Positions 9,194 to 17,592 of a stretch of 64,000 nt of DNA are shown in pieces. This DNA is from JADJOM01 sp963817435 (GTDB lineage: Bacteria; Gemmatimonadota; Gemmatimonadetes; Gemmatimonadales; GWC2-71-9). Under the pieces are notes generated by a model. It had not been told where the DNA came from. It was given only the letters and a program-made list of their open reading frames with translations, and did not search any database. Where the stretch lies: NCBI GenBank assembly GCA_963817435.1, contig CAWFNY010000003.1, positions 310,001-374,000 on the forward strand, read 5' to 3'. The number at the start of each line of letters is the position of its first letter. The stretch's first letter is position 1. The position numbers and the translations under genes are program-made.

Positions 9194-9766
9194 ATGACCA
9201 TCCACCGTATCCGAATGCTGGGGGACCCGGTGCTTCGCACCCGGTGCGAAGCGATCGCCAAGCCGGGCTCGACCGCGGTCCGCGTGATTATCGACGACAT
9301 GCGGGAGACGCTCCGGGATTTCCAGTCGCGGTTCGGATACGGGCGGGCCATCGCCGCGCCTCAGATCGGGGCCCCCGTCCGCATCGTGTTCACGGAGATG
9401 GACAAGCCGTGGCCGTTGATCAATCCCGAGATCATTGATGTCGGCAACGAGGACTTCACCGTCTGGGACGACTGCTTCTCCTTCCCTTCTCTTCTGGTAC
9501 GGGTTTCCCGGGCATATCGCATCAAGGTGAGGTACCAGGACCTGAAGGCAGAGTGGCACACCGTGGAACTCGAAGGCGATCGCGCCGAGCTGCTGCAGCA
9601 CGAGATCGACCACCTGGATGGAGTGCTCGCCGTCGATCGCCCGCACGGACTCGACCCCTATTGCCTGCGGGAAGAGTGGAATCGTCAGCACGCCCATCAG
9701 GGCCGGTACGGCGAACCGGAGCCCCGCTCGGAAAGCTACGCGACCCCGCTCAGTAGCCTGCTCTGA
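9194..9766 (+). CDS. def: Divergent peptide deformylase
   Basis: A 190-residue deformylase-family protein, which removes the formyl group from new proteins. Motif 1 is GYGRAIAAPQIG. Motif 3 is QHEIDHLDG, with both metal histidines and the catalytic glutamate intact. Motif 2, normally EGCLS, reads DDCFSFPSL: the metal cysteine is kept but the conserved E-G pair is replaced by D-D. The C-terminal tail (after about residue 160) is polar and longer than in the minimal enzyme. It could be a functional deformylase or a divergent paralogue with another substrate. The housekeeping copy may lie elsewhere. Confidence 0.8.
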   Translation: MTIHRIRMLGDPVLRTRCEAIAKPGSTAVRVIIDDMRETLRDFQSRFGYGRAIAAPQIGAPVRIVFTEMDKPWPLINPEIIDVGNEDFTVWDDCFSFPSLLVRVSRAYRIKVRYQDLKAEWHTVELEGDRAELLQHEIDHLDGVLAVDRPHGLDPYCLREEWNRQHAHQGRYGEPEPRSESYATPLSSLL

Positions 9767-9810
9767 CGCGCAGGTCCAGGTACGCCGTTCATCCCGCGAT
9801 AGCGCGCGGA

Positions 9811-10206
9811 ATGGGCCGGGACGAGACGACCCCGGCGGCGTACCTCGCCGCCGCACCGGGATATGTGGACGCCATGTACGAGGGTGCCCGGGAGGCGCTC
9901 CGGCCACTGCATGACGCGCTCGAAGAGCTTGCGTTGTCGCTCGGCACCGATGTCCGCCTCTGCCCTGGCAAGACCATCGTTCCGATCTACCGACGGCACG
10001 TCATCGCGCAGATCAAACCGGCAACCCGCACGCGAATCGACTTCGGATTGGCGCTGGGCGGGCTGAAGGGGCGGGGCAGGCTGCTTGAGACCGGGGGGTA
10101 TCAGAAGAAAGACCGCATCACCCACCGGATCGCCGTCGGCTCGCCGATGGACATCGATGATGTGCTGAAGGCCTGGCTGATCAGGGCGTACGAGCTGGAC
10201 GGCTGA
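9811..10206 (+). CDS. DUF5655-like protein
   Basis: A 131-residue soluble protein whose C-terminal half looks like a DUF5655 domain (CPGKTIVPIYRRHVIAQIKP, then TRTRIDFGLALGG). Proteins with this domain are widespread but have no established biochemical function. The 3' end overlaps the convergent transglycosylase gene by 26 bases, so both reading frames are under constraint there. Start codon ATG at 9811; the ribosome site is weak. Confidence 0.65.
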   Translation: MGRDETTPAAYLAAAPGYVDAMYEGAREALRPLHDALEELALSLGTDVRLCPGKTIVPIYRRHVIAQIKPATRTRIDFGLALGGLKGRGRLLETGGYQKKDRITHRIAVGSPMDIDDVLKAWLIRAYELDG

Positions 10207-10789
10207 CCCGCCCCCGCGAATCGAGCCGCTCGAAATTCTCGCGTATCCGCCGCACATATCTGATTGTTTCGGCCTGCCTCCAGCCCCTCACTTCCGGCGC
10301 GACGACCTCGATGCTCGCCCAGTATCGCGGATCGAGCAGCTTCTGCCGGGCGAGTTCCTGGGCCCGGAGGATCGGCATCCGGCCCGCATTGTAGCTGCCG
10401 AACATGAAGTAGCGATGATCCTCGGTATCCACCGAGTCCTTCCAGAGACGCCATAGCCGGCGATTATGGAAGATGCCGGCGGCGATGTTCCACTCGACGT
10501 CGTCGATCGAGGTCCAATCCGGATTCCGGGTCTGGATCTCGAGAAAGGTCGACGGCATCAACTGCATGATGCCCCTCGCGCCCACCCAGCTGGTCGCGGC
10601 AGGGTTCAGATTGCTCTCAGTCATCCCCTGCGCCTTGAACAGACGCCAGTCGAAGCCCACGCCGAAGTAGCGTTTGGTGTATTTCCGGAACGTCGGGTCG
10701 TATCGCTCGGTGACCCGCTGCGCGCTCGCCGGAGCCGCCGTGAGAGCGATGAACAGCAGGGCCACGAGTACGCGATGACACGTCCTCAA
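10181..10789 (-). CDS. Secreted lytic transglycosylase (SLT domain)
   Basis: A 202-residue exported muramidase-type enzyme that cleaves peptidoglycan with formation of anhydro-muramic ends. A signal peptide (ALLFIALTAAPASAQ) comes first. The catalytic domain has the glutamate in QGMTESNLNPAA, followed by GARGIMQLMPST and the aromatic FGSYNAG motif. This is a minimal SLT-only protein. The start is a TTG at 10789 that overlaps the stop of the upstream DUF350 gene and has GGAGG nine bases before it. Confidence 0.85.
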   Translation of the reverse strand: MRTCHRVLVALLFIALTAAPASAQRVTERYDPTFRKYTKRYFGVGFDWRLFKAQGMTESNLNPAATSWVGARGIMQLMPSTFLEIQTRNPDWTSIDDVEWNIAAGIFHNRRLWRLWKDSVDTEDHRYFMFGSYNAGRMPILRAQELARQKLLDPRYWASIEVVAPEVRGWRQAETIRYVRRIRENFERLDSRGRVSRPARTP

Positions 10790-10989
10790 TTGAGGGAACC
10801 TCCGACGATGATCGCGATCGCCAGGAAGATCGCGGCGATGAAGATGGCCACCGCGACGTTCCCCTTCCGCAGCTCTTCGGCGAAGTTCACTTCCGGGGTG
10901 AGCCTGTCGATGATCCGGTAGGACACGAACATGAGCACGACGCCAAGCGCCGCGTACAGAAAATTCATCGCAATGATGTTCCCTTCCAT
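10786..10989 (-). CDS. DUF350-like small membrane protein
   Basis: A 67-residue protein with two hydrophobic segments (about residues 6-26 and 43-64) separated by a charged loop containing VNFAEELRKGN. This is the repeating unit of DUF350 (YjfL-like) membrane proteins, present here as a single unit. The ATG at 10989 follows a strong GGGAGG site. It is coupled to the downstream transglycosylase gene by a TTGA overlap, so a cell-envelope role is plausible. Function unknown. Confidence 0.75.
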   Translation of the reverse strand: MEGNIIAMNFLYAALGVVLMFVSYRIIDRLTPEVNFAEELRKGNVAVAIFIAAIFLAIAIIVGGSLN

Positions 10990-11071
10990 GAAGCCTCCCG
11001 CGAGATTGAATCGGTGCGGCGACGGCTGCCGATGGCCGTCAACAATATGAGGCGCAACCCGGGTTCCCGAA

Positions 11072-11668
11072 ATGCTGAATCGCTCGCTCTGCCTGACCCT
11101 GATGAGCCTGACGCTGGCAACCGGCACAGTCGCCGCCCAGACCGACAGCGCCGCCGGCCCCAGGCCCATCGCTCCGGACGGGGTCTATCGCGCCTCGGCG
11201 CTGGTGGACTCCGTCTTCATCGACCGACTGCTGCCTCGCGCCACCGTGGATGGAGGGGATTTCGCGGCCTACCTCATGGCGCGACTGGGCGCCCGCGACC
11301 TGCCGCCTGATTTCGCCTTTACCGTCGCAATCGATACCGCGCTCATCCGGATCGCCGGACGGATCGCAGATCTCCCGCCGGATGCCCGAGCGGCGCTGTC
11401 ACAACTCGTCCTGCTGCTCCCAGCCGATACCAGGCTCGAAGCCGGGATCGAACTCGCCCGAGCCGGGCGTGAGGCGGTACGCTTTCATCTGCGCACGATC
11501 TCGGTGCAGGGCGTGCCGATTCCCGAGGCGTTCCTGGTGCCGCTCATGGCGGATATCGGACGCCAGTATCCCGTGCTCACGGCCAGCGGTCGGGACCTCT
11601 ATGTTCAGTTGCCGGCTGGGGCGACGATGACGCTCATACCCGGTGGCGTGGCTCTCAATGGACCGTGA
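11072..11668 (+). CDS. Hypothetical exported protein
   Basis: A 198-residue protein with a clear signal peptide (LTLMSLTLATGTVAAQ). The mature part is predicted soluble and periplasmic. It has a repeated pattern of short hydrophobic strands and LPADTRLEAGIELARAG-like helices, then VPIPEAFLVPLMADIGRQYP. The middle and C-terminal parts resemble LmeA/DUF2993-like lipid-binding folds in general character, but I cannot support that with a motif. It starts divergently from the DUF350 gene, about 80 bases away. Confidence 0.6.
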   Translation: MLNRSLCLTLMSLTLATGTVAAQTDSAAGPRPIAPDGVYRASALVDSVFIDRLLPRATVDGGDFAAYLMARLGARDLPPDFAFTVAIDTALIRIAGRIADLPPDARAALSQLVLLLPADTRLEAGIELARAGREAVRFHLRTISVQGVPIPEAFLVPLMADIGRQYPVLTASGRDLYVQLPAGATMTLIPGGVALNGP

Positions 11669-11751
11669 CACCCAGTTGCGCGTGACCTGGCCCCTGCACA
11701 ACTTGACCCTCGGACGCGCCAGTCTTCCACCTGTTCGCTGAGGTCTTTCCC

Positions 11752-12315
11752 ATGCTGCTGCTGATCGCCAGTCTGCTTACCTCCGCGACCCTGCCCATGG
11801 CCGCGGATACCGGGCGCACACTCAACGGAGTGACGATGCCCGCAACGATCGAAGTCGAAGGTCACACCCTGCACCTGAACGGCATGGCGCTCCGGAAGAA
11901 GTTCATCGTCAAGGTGTATGTTGCCGGGCTCTATGTATCCAGCACGTCATCCAGCGCGGACGAGATCCTCGCCGCGGATGCGCCCCGACAGATGGTGATG
12001 CACTTCATTTCCGGGCACGGCACGAAGGGCAAGATGTGCGGCGCCTGGAACGACGGCCTCAAGGACAACACGCCCGGGGCACCGGCCGAACTCACGCAGC
12101 AGTTCGCCGACCTCTGCGGGATGATGGTCGACATCAAGGACGGAGAGAGCCTGGTGCTGACCTACGTTCCGGAAACCGGGACGAAGATTGAAATTGCAGG
12201 CATGGAGCGGGGCGTGGTGCCGGGGAAGGCGTTCGCGGACGCGGTGCTTCGCTGCTGGATTGGGCCGAAGCCGGGTCCTGGCGAGGGCTTCAAGAAGGGC
12301 GTACTCGGGCGCTAG
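11752..12315 (+). CDS. Exported chalcone isomerase-like protein
   Basis: A 187-residue protein with a signal peptide (first ~18 residues) and a chalcone-isomerase-like fold domain. Family features are the opening LNGVTMPATIEVEGHTLHLNG, the segment KKFIVKVYVAGLYV and the later PGKAFADAVLRCWIGPKP. Bacterial members are secreted and probably bind fatty acids or similar ligands. Plant-type isomerase activity should not be assumed. It follows the 11072-11668 gene by 83 bases and converges with the patatin gene, overlapping it by 4 bases. Confidence 0.8.
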   Translation: MLLLIASLLTSATLPMAADTGRTLNGVTMPATIEVEGHTLHLNGMALRKKFIVKVYVAGLYVSSTSSSADEILAADAPRQMVMHFISGHGTKGKMCGAWNDGLKDNTPGAPAELTQQFADLCGMMVDIKDGESLVLTYVPETGTKIEIAGMERGVVPGKAFADAVLRCWIGPKPGPGEGFKKGVLGR

Positions 12316-14369
12316 AACCACTCTCCAAGTCTGACGAACATGCCGTCGCGCCCGCCGCGGGCGCGACCGTACTCGACCCGGATGGATCCGATCGGTGTGT
12401 CGGCCCCAAATCCGGCCCTGGCCCCCAGTTCCCATCTGCCGCCCGGTACCGCCGGACCGCCCTGTGCGGTCCGGCCCGCAGCACCCTCGACCCGGACCAC
12501 CAGCGGCCCGGCGAATCTGTAGCTTGCCGACAGTCCGGAATAGACTTCGCGATCTCCACGAAACTCTCCGATGAGCAGTCCCGGAAAACCCTCGTAGCCG
12601 CCCAGCATGAAGGTCGCCGCGAGCGGCAGGTTGCGACCCCATCCGTAGCGCACGGTGGGCGCAACCACGATCCTCGGCGTCAGGTGAATCCGGGTCGAGG
12701 CGGCGAGACTGAAGCGACGATACCGATCCGTGATGACGCCTTCGGCGTCGAGTGCGGGGGCGGGAAGGCTGGTGCCGGAGGAAAGCCGTACGATTCCGCC
12801 CACCCCGGTGCGGGTGCCTGTCAGCGAATCATGCCAGGCGTGCATCTGAAATCCGCCGGACACCAGCCAGCGCGAACCCAGCCCCTGTTCAAGACCGGCG
12901 AAGACGACCGCCTCACGAGCCCGCACCGGCTTGAGCTGCACACCCTCCCGATCGTACTGGCGAATCTTCTCGCGGACGAGGCGACCGGTGATGGCCGGTC
13001 TGAGGCGGCGATTCCCGATGGTGGCGGTCCGCAGTCCGATGTCCACGTCTTGCCGCAACTCTCCGAGACCAGTCGACACCGATCCCTCGAGGCGCTGGCC
13101 GAACAGCGCCCGATCGACCCCACCAGCCCACACCCGTCCGCCGAGGTCGTTGTCGTAGGCGAGGCCCAGGGCCGCGATGCGGCGAGGTCCCGGATTCAAC
13201 TGGACATGAAGGGCGAGCGTATCGCGGTTCCCGGTGGGATGCAGCCAGACGCTGCGGAACTCGTCGTAGCCGCCGAGGACAAGGAGGCCGGAGCGGATCG
13301 AGCCGACATCGAGGGAGTCTCGGCCGGACAGGCCGAGGAGCCGGAGGACGTACTTCTGCTCCGAGGGCCGGCCCCCACTGACGTGCACCTCGCTCAGCCG
13401 AGATCCGATCCGGAATACGCCCGGCGAAGGTGCAGTGGGGCAGGGATAGTCCGCGAGGGCGACGCGGGCCGCCTCGTAGCCGCGGTCGATGAGGGTCGCC
13501 ACCCGCTCCCGCGAGAAGTTCAGGCTCTTGTAGCCATCGACCGCGGGGCGAACATAGCGATCCAGCACACCGAGTGACTCGGCCGGCTGATTCACGAGGT
13601 AGCCGATGAGCTGGTCCGCCAGCACGATGGGGTTCTGCAGATTCACGGAATCCGCGAGATGTTCGGTGGCATCGGAGACGATCACGCGCCGGGCGCCTTG
13701 CGCCCGCGCGGTGCGCACGGGGATGTTGTCGACCAGCGAGCCATCGCCGAGGTCGCGTCCGTCCACGCGCTCAGGCGTGAACACCAGGGGAATCGACATG
13801 CTTGCCCGCACGGCCTGAGCGAGATCGCCCCGGTCGAGAATGACCGTGTGATGGGTCGCGAGATCGGTCGCGACGACCCGCAAGGGGATGGGTAGTGAAT
13901 CGAAGGATCCCCTGGCAATGAGATTTCCGCGCAGCATGGCCGCATTGAGAATGGCGTCGACTTCGGACTCACGGACGGCGGCGCGCTGGAGGGACAACCC
14001 GCCGTCTCCGTCTTCCCACACCACCAGCGGCTGGCGGGCGCCGAGGGAGAGCGGGGCACGGGGCTCGTAACGGCGGAAGAGATTGGAAAGCGTGAGCGAT
14101 CTGGTCAGCGAATCGATCTGGTGTCCCGTATAGCCGCTGGCGTACATGGCGCCGACGATCGAACCCATGCTGGCGCCGACGATGAGATCCGGCTTGATCC
14201 CGAGACTGTCGAGGACCCGGAGCACACCGATGTGGGCGAGTCCCTTGGCCCCGCCCCCGGAGAGCACCAGGGCGAGCGGGCCGCTGGCGCAGGATTGGGC
14301 GGCGAGCGGGCGGGGCGGGGCAGCAACCAGCCCGGCCACCGTAAGAAGAATGAAGAGAAGGCCTCGCAT
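12312..14369 (-). CDS. Patatin-like phospholipase with C-terminal POTRA/beta-barrel (type Vd secretion-like)
   Basis: A 685-residue protein with three parts. First is a signal peptide (about residues 1-25). Next is a patatin lipase domain (about 30-300) with oxyanion loop GGGAKGLAHIG, nucleophile GASMGS (Ser67) and the aspartate of the dyad in LGDGSLVDN. Last is a long C-terminal half with a POTRA-like stretch and repeated beta strands ending ARGGRDGMFVRLGEWF, with the terminal aromatic typical of outer-membrane barrels. This order matches PlpD-type (type Vd) autotransporters, in which the barrel anchors or exports the lipase. I chose the ATG at 14369: a -10 box (TATGTT) ends six bases before it, and the signal peptide begins there. 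Confidence 0.85.
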   Translation of the reverse strand: MRGLLFILLTVAGLVAAPPRPLAAQSCASGPLALVLSGGGAKGLAHIGVLRVLDSLGIKPDLIVGASMGSIVGAMYASGYTGHQIDSLTRSLTLSNLFRRYEPRAPLSLGARQPLVVWEDGDGGLSLQRAAVRESEVDAILNAAMLRGNLIARGSFDSLPIPLRVVATDLATHHTVILDRGDLAQAVRASMSIPLVFTPERVDGRDLGDGSLVDNIPVRTARAQGARRVIVSDATEHLADSVNLQNPIVLADQLIGYLVNQPAESLGVLDRYVRPAVDGYKSLNFSRERVATLIDRGYEAARVALADYPCPTAPSPGVFRIGSRLSEVHVSGGRPSEQKYVLRLLGLSGRDSLDVGSIRSGLLVLGGYDEFRSVWLHPTGNRDTLALHVQLNPGPRRIAALGLAYDNDLGGRVWAGGVDRALFGQRLEGSVSTGLGELRQDVDIGLRTATIGNRRLRPAITGRLVREKIRQYDREGVQLKPVRAREAVVFAGLEQGLGSRWLVSGGFQMHAWHDSLTGTRTGVGGIVRLSSGTSLPAPALDAEGVITDRYRRFSLAASTRIHLTPRIVVAPTVRYGWGRNLPLAATFMLGGYEGFPGLLIGEFRGDREVYSGLSASYRFAGPLVVRVEGAAGRTAQGGPAVPGGRWELGARAGFGADTPIGSIRVEYGRARGGRDGMFVRLGEWF

Positions 14370-14375
14370 CTTCAC

Positions 14376-14381
14376 AACATA
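14376..14381 (-). promoter_or_regulatory. -10 element before the patatin gene
   Basis: TATGTT on the minus strand ends 6 bases before the ATG at 14369. No ribosome binding site is seen, so the mRNA is probably leaderless. Confidence 0.4.
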
Positions 14382-14490
14382 ATCGTCCCCCTTGCGCCGG
14401 GCCCCGGCGCCTCGTAATACTTGGCTCCCTGATTCCTGCATCCGTCGTCACGCCCGGCACGTGCCGGTGAATTCCTGGAGGAGCTGCGGT

Positions 14491-14754
14491 ATGACCTATG
14501 TGATCGTTGAAGCCTGCATCGGCGTCAAAGATCGCGCCTGCGTGGATGTCTGCCCCGTGGACTGCATCTACGAAGGTGAGGATCAGCTCTACATCCATCC
14601 GGACGAGTGCATTGATTGTGGCGCCTGCGAACCGGAGTGCCCGGTCAACGCCATCTACCCGGAAGAGGACGTGCCGGCGAATCAGCAGTCGTTCATCGAG
14701 AAGAACAAGGAAGTCTTCAACAGCGATACGCCGCCCGGCCGACCGAAGAAGTAG
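14491..14754 (+). CDS. fdxA: 7Fe ferredoxin (FdxA-like)
   Basis: An 87-residue ferredoxin holding one [3Fe-4S] and one [4Fe-4S] cluster. The first set of cysteines is EACIGVKDRACVDVCP, with a C-x7-C spacing. The second is ECIDCGACEPECP. The acidic C-terminal tail (FIEKNKEVFNSDTPPGRP) is typical of FdxA proteins. The ATG at 14491 is preceded by GGAGGAG. It stands alone between divergent and convergent neighbours and is a likely low-potential electron donor of general use. Confidence 0.93.
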   Translation: MTYVIVEACIGVKDRACVDVCPVDCIYEGEDQLYIHPDECIDCGACEPECPVNAIYPEEDVPANQQSFIEKNKEVFNSDTPPGRPKK

Positions 14755-15063
14755 CCGGCCGCGACCACTCGCCAGCCGTTCAACTCCGACACGACCCTCC
14801 TCGGCAGCCGCCGCGGCGGGTCGTGTCTCATTTACCCATAGACCGGAGCTACCGGGTGATCGAGCGGGCCTGCCAGGGCGCGCGAGCCGGGCCGAGATGG
14901 ACGGGTCCGAGATGGCTGAAAGGGGAGACGCCCCGGAACCGTACTGCCTGGCCGCGGTTCCGGGGCGTTGTGAGGAGGGTATATCGCGAACGGTGATGCC
15001 ACCGAAGTGGGCGGTGCACCGCTCACAGGTATAGACGCTGGGTAGCCCGAAAAAGTTGCAGGG
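14755..15063. terminator. Intergenic region with two GC-rich hairpins
   Basis: This 309-base gap between the ferredoxin gene and the convergent hydrolase gene holds two inverted repeats. At 14788-14827, GACACGACCC pairs with GGGTCGTGTC across a 20-base loop and is followed by TCATTT. At 14929-14967, CGCCCCGGAACC pairs with GGTTCCGGGGCG across 15 bases. Both may end transcription of fdxA or of the leftward operon, though neither has a long T-run. No gene is seen. Confidence 0.45.
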
Positions 15064-16278
15064 TCAGTTCGGCCTCCCGAGGCCCGCCAGAAATTCGGCC
15101 ATCAGGGCGGTGGCGGCCTCCGGGCGCTCCATCGGTGTCAGGTGCCCTGCGCCAGGCACCACGACGATCCGGGAGCCCGGTATGAGGTTCGCCATCGTCT
15201 GTGAGAGCGCCGGCGGCGTCAGCCGATCATCTTCTCCGACGACGACCAGCGTGGGCAGATCGGCCAGCCCCGGGAGCAGCGGGGTGCTGTCAGGCCGGTC
15301 GCGGAGCGTGGTGATCGCGCCGAGAATGCCGGCGACCGGTGTCGACTCCATCATCCGGCGCACCCGGTCGACGAGGGCGGGATGTTCAGTGGCGGCCGCT
15401 TGAGCCAGCATGCGTGGCAGCATCGCCGCGGCGATCGCGACGGATCCGCCCTCGCGCGCCTGGGCGGACGAGACGTCGCGCGCCTTGCGACCCTCCGCAG
15501 AATCGGCCTCGGCCCGCGTATCCATCAGAATGAGACCCCGGATCCGCGCTCGCGCCCGGCGCAGCATCTCGAAGGCGATGTACCCTCCCATCGAGAGTGC
15601 GCACAATACCACCCGATCCACCCCGAGCGAATTGAGCAGGGCGAGCAGGTCGTCCGCGTACGTCGCCATGCTGTAACCGAGATCGGGGGCATCGGATTGA
15701 CCCATACCGCGCAGGTCAGGCGCTACGCGCATCCAGCCGTCCAGGTGCGCGAGCTGGTGCTCCCAGATCGTGTGGTCGAGCGGAAAACCATGGATGAAGA
15801 GGATCGCGGGGCCCTGGCCACGCACATCCACCGCCAGATTGACCCCGTTGACGGCGATGCGCCGGAGATTGCCGGCCAACGGCCGGTCCGACATGACCTG
15901 GGGCAGCGCTTCGGGCACCGGCACGGGCGCTCCCTGCTGGTCGACACAGACGAACACCAGCTCGGCGGTCGCCACGAGCGAGTCATCGCGCAGTCGCCGC
16001 GCGGTCTGGCGGAGCGTGAAGCTGGTGCGACCGAGGTGCACCAGTACCTGCGTGAACCGGAGCACATCGCCGGGGAAGGCGGGAGCGTGATAGTCGACCA
16101 GCGATCTGCGCACGGCGGGCCACGCGCCGTGGCGGGTGAAGAAGTCCATCCCGGGACCGCGAGCGAGCATCTCCCAGCGGGCACGCTCGAAGAGGGCGAG
16201 GAAGGACGCCTGGTTCAGGTGACCGTAGGCATCGCACTCGTCGGGATAGACCGTCAGATCGATTTCTGGTGGGGCCAC
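15064..16278 (-). CDS. Fused hotdog thioesterase and alpha/beta hydrolase
   Basis: A 404-residue two-domain protein. Residues about 1-130 are a 4-hydroxybenzoyl-CoA thioesterase-like hotdog domain: LTVYPDECDAYGHLNQASFL carries the catalytic-type aspartate and H-x-N. Residues about 135-404 are an alpha/beta hydrolase close to 3-oxoadipate enol-lactonases. It has the HGFPLDHTIWEHQL loop, the nucleophile in CALSMGGYIAF, the aspartate in VVGEDDRLTPP and the histidine in GAGHLTPMERP. Both sets of catalytic residues look intact, so one polypeptide may hydrolyse an acyl-CoA and then another ester. The start overlaps the upstream PLP-enzyme gene by 25 bases. No pathway genes are adjacent. Confidence 0.85.
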   Translation of the reverse strand: MAPPEIDLTVYPDECDAYGHLNQASFLALFERARWEMLARGPGMDFFTRHGAWPAVRRSLVDYHAPAFPGDVLRFTQVLVHLGRTSFTLRQTARRLRDDSLVATAELVFVCVDQQGAPVPVPEALPQVMSDRPLAGNLRRIAVNGVNLAVDVRGQGPAILFIHGFPLDHTIWEHQLAHLDGWMRVAPDLRGMGQSDAPDLGYSMATYADDLLALLNSLGVDRVVLCALSMGGYIAFEMLRRARARIRGLILMDTRAEADSAEGRKARDVSSAQAREGGSVAIAAAMLPRMLAQAAATEHPALVDRVRRMMESTPVAGILGAITTLRDRPDSTPLLPGLADLPTLVVVGEDDRLTPPALSQTMANLIPGSRIVVVPGAGHLTPMERPEAATALMAEFLAGLGRPN

Positions 16279-17288
16279 AGCGACTCCGCGTACGCGCGCG
16301 CCTCGCGCAGGAGGGGGTGCCCGCTCACGGATTCGGGGACGAGCTTCCGGTCAAAGGTATGCCAGAAGCAGATACGCCGGAAGGAAGCGGAGAGCCGCGC
16401 GAGCGCCGAGAAGGCCTTCGCGCTGTAGGTGAGGTCGAGCGCGATTCCCGCCGTCGCGGCCAGCGACTGCGCGTGCAGCGCGCCGGGCGTCGAATGACCA
16501 TAGCCACCACCGAGCTCCTCGCCGACCACACGCAGCCTGGCCGAGCCGGGCCGGGCATCGAGGCCGTAGCTGCGCAGCAGCTTCAGCGTACGTCCGGCGA
16601 GGAGGAGCACACGCCGGCGATTGGCGAACCAGGGGTCGCTCACCCTCACCGCGCAGATCTCGACGTCCCATCCCGCGAGCCAGGCGCCAACGAGGAGACC
16701 GGCGCTGGTGCCGCCGGAGCCCAGCGGCACCACGATCGCCTCAGGCCGTGCGCCGGTCGCATCGACCTGCTCCGCGAACTCGAGCGCGGCGTTGACGCTG
16801 CCAAGAATCGCGAGCGGAGTGGAGCCGCCAGCAGGAATCCAGCTGACCGGGCCCTTCCGGCGGGACGACCGCCAGGCGCGCACGGCCGCCGCGGGAAACG
16901 TCCAGCGTGAGGAGGCGAGTTCAGCGTGACCCGCGGCAAGGGTTCTGGAGAGCGCGCCAGCCACGATCGCGGACCAGGGCTGCGGAAAGAGCGCGACGGT
17001 GACCTGCTGGCCCCGGTCGGCGGCGGTGGTGGCGAGGGCGGCACACCAGGTCGAACCGTAACCGCCCATGGAGAGGATCACCGGACCGGCCGCCGGCAGC
17101 AGCCACTCAAGTGCCCGCAGTTTGTTGCCCCCGAACGGCGTGCCGTTCAGGTCATCACGCTTGACGACCAGCCGCTCGAGTCCGAGCGAGGCAGCCAGTG
17201 CCGGGTGATCCTCCACCGGTGAGGGAAAGTCGCCCAGGGCGACGCGGAGGGGGGCGGTCGGCAACCGCTCGAGAAGTGGAAGAGTCAC
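16254..17288 (-). CDS. PLP-dependent enzyme, D-cysteine desulfhydrase / ACC deaminase-like
   Basis: A fold-type II PLP enzyme of about 344 residues. The PLP lysine is in GTPFGGNKLRALEWLL, preceded by the substrate-binding VKRDDLNG. A glycine-rich phosphate loop (VVPLGSGGTSAGLLVG) follows. Family members include D-cysteine desulfhydrase, ACC deaminase and L-cysteate lyase, and the sequence alone does not decide among them. The start is uncertain. The frame is open 45 codons further upstream, but homology begins at about the GTG at 17288 (LPLLERLPTAPLRVALGDFPSPV), which has no clear ribosome site. Confidence 0.75.
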   Translation of the reverse strand: MTLPLLERLPTAPLRVALGDFPSPVEDHPALAASLGLERLVVKRDDLNGTPFGGNKLRALEWLLPAAGPVILSMGGYGSTWCAALATTAADRGQQVTVALFPQPWSAIVAGALSRTLAAGHAELASSRWTFPAAAVRAWRSSRRKGPVSWIPAGGSTPLAILGSVNAALEFAEQVDATGARPEAIVVPLGSGGTSAGLLVGAWLAGWDVEICAVRVSDPWFANRRRVLLLAGRTLKLLRSYGLDARPGSARLRVVGEELGGGYGHSTPGALHAQSLAATAGIALDLTYSAKAFSALARLSASFRRICFWHTFDRKLVPESVSGHPLLREARAYAESLWPHQKSI

Positions 17289-17421
17289 GAGAAGAGCGTA
17301 CAGCTCCCGGAGCCCGGTGAACAGGGGAGCAGAGGAGGGAGCCGGGGCAACCCGACTAGATTGCAGTCGCGACTGAGGATTCTGGCTGCGACCGTTCAAC
17401 CCCGATCTCTGAACACAAATC

Positions 17422-17592
17422 ATGAAGCCCGCGACTGACTACATACGCCACGCTGCCCGGCTCGCGCGAAAGCCGCAGATGGACGCCGCCATGGGAGGGA
17501 AGCCGGAGCCGGATGCCGAGTTCTACAAGACGCTCTCGAAGGCACTCGACGAAATTGCCGCCGGACTCGAGCTGGTGAGCGCGCGTGAATAG
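17422..17592 (+). CDS. Small hypothetical protein
   Basis: A 56-residue product (MKPATDYIRHAARLARKPQM at the N-terminus) that is mostly charged helix with no membrane segment. It ends LVSARE. The reading frame runs without interruption into the start of the RNase D gene, overlapping it by 8 bases, and its third codon positions are GC-rich like those of real genes nearby. Unknown function. Translational coupling to RNase D is the main clue. Confidence 0.55.
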   Translation: MKPATDYIRHAARLARKPQMDAAMGGKPEPDAEFYKTLSKALDEIAAGLELVSARE

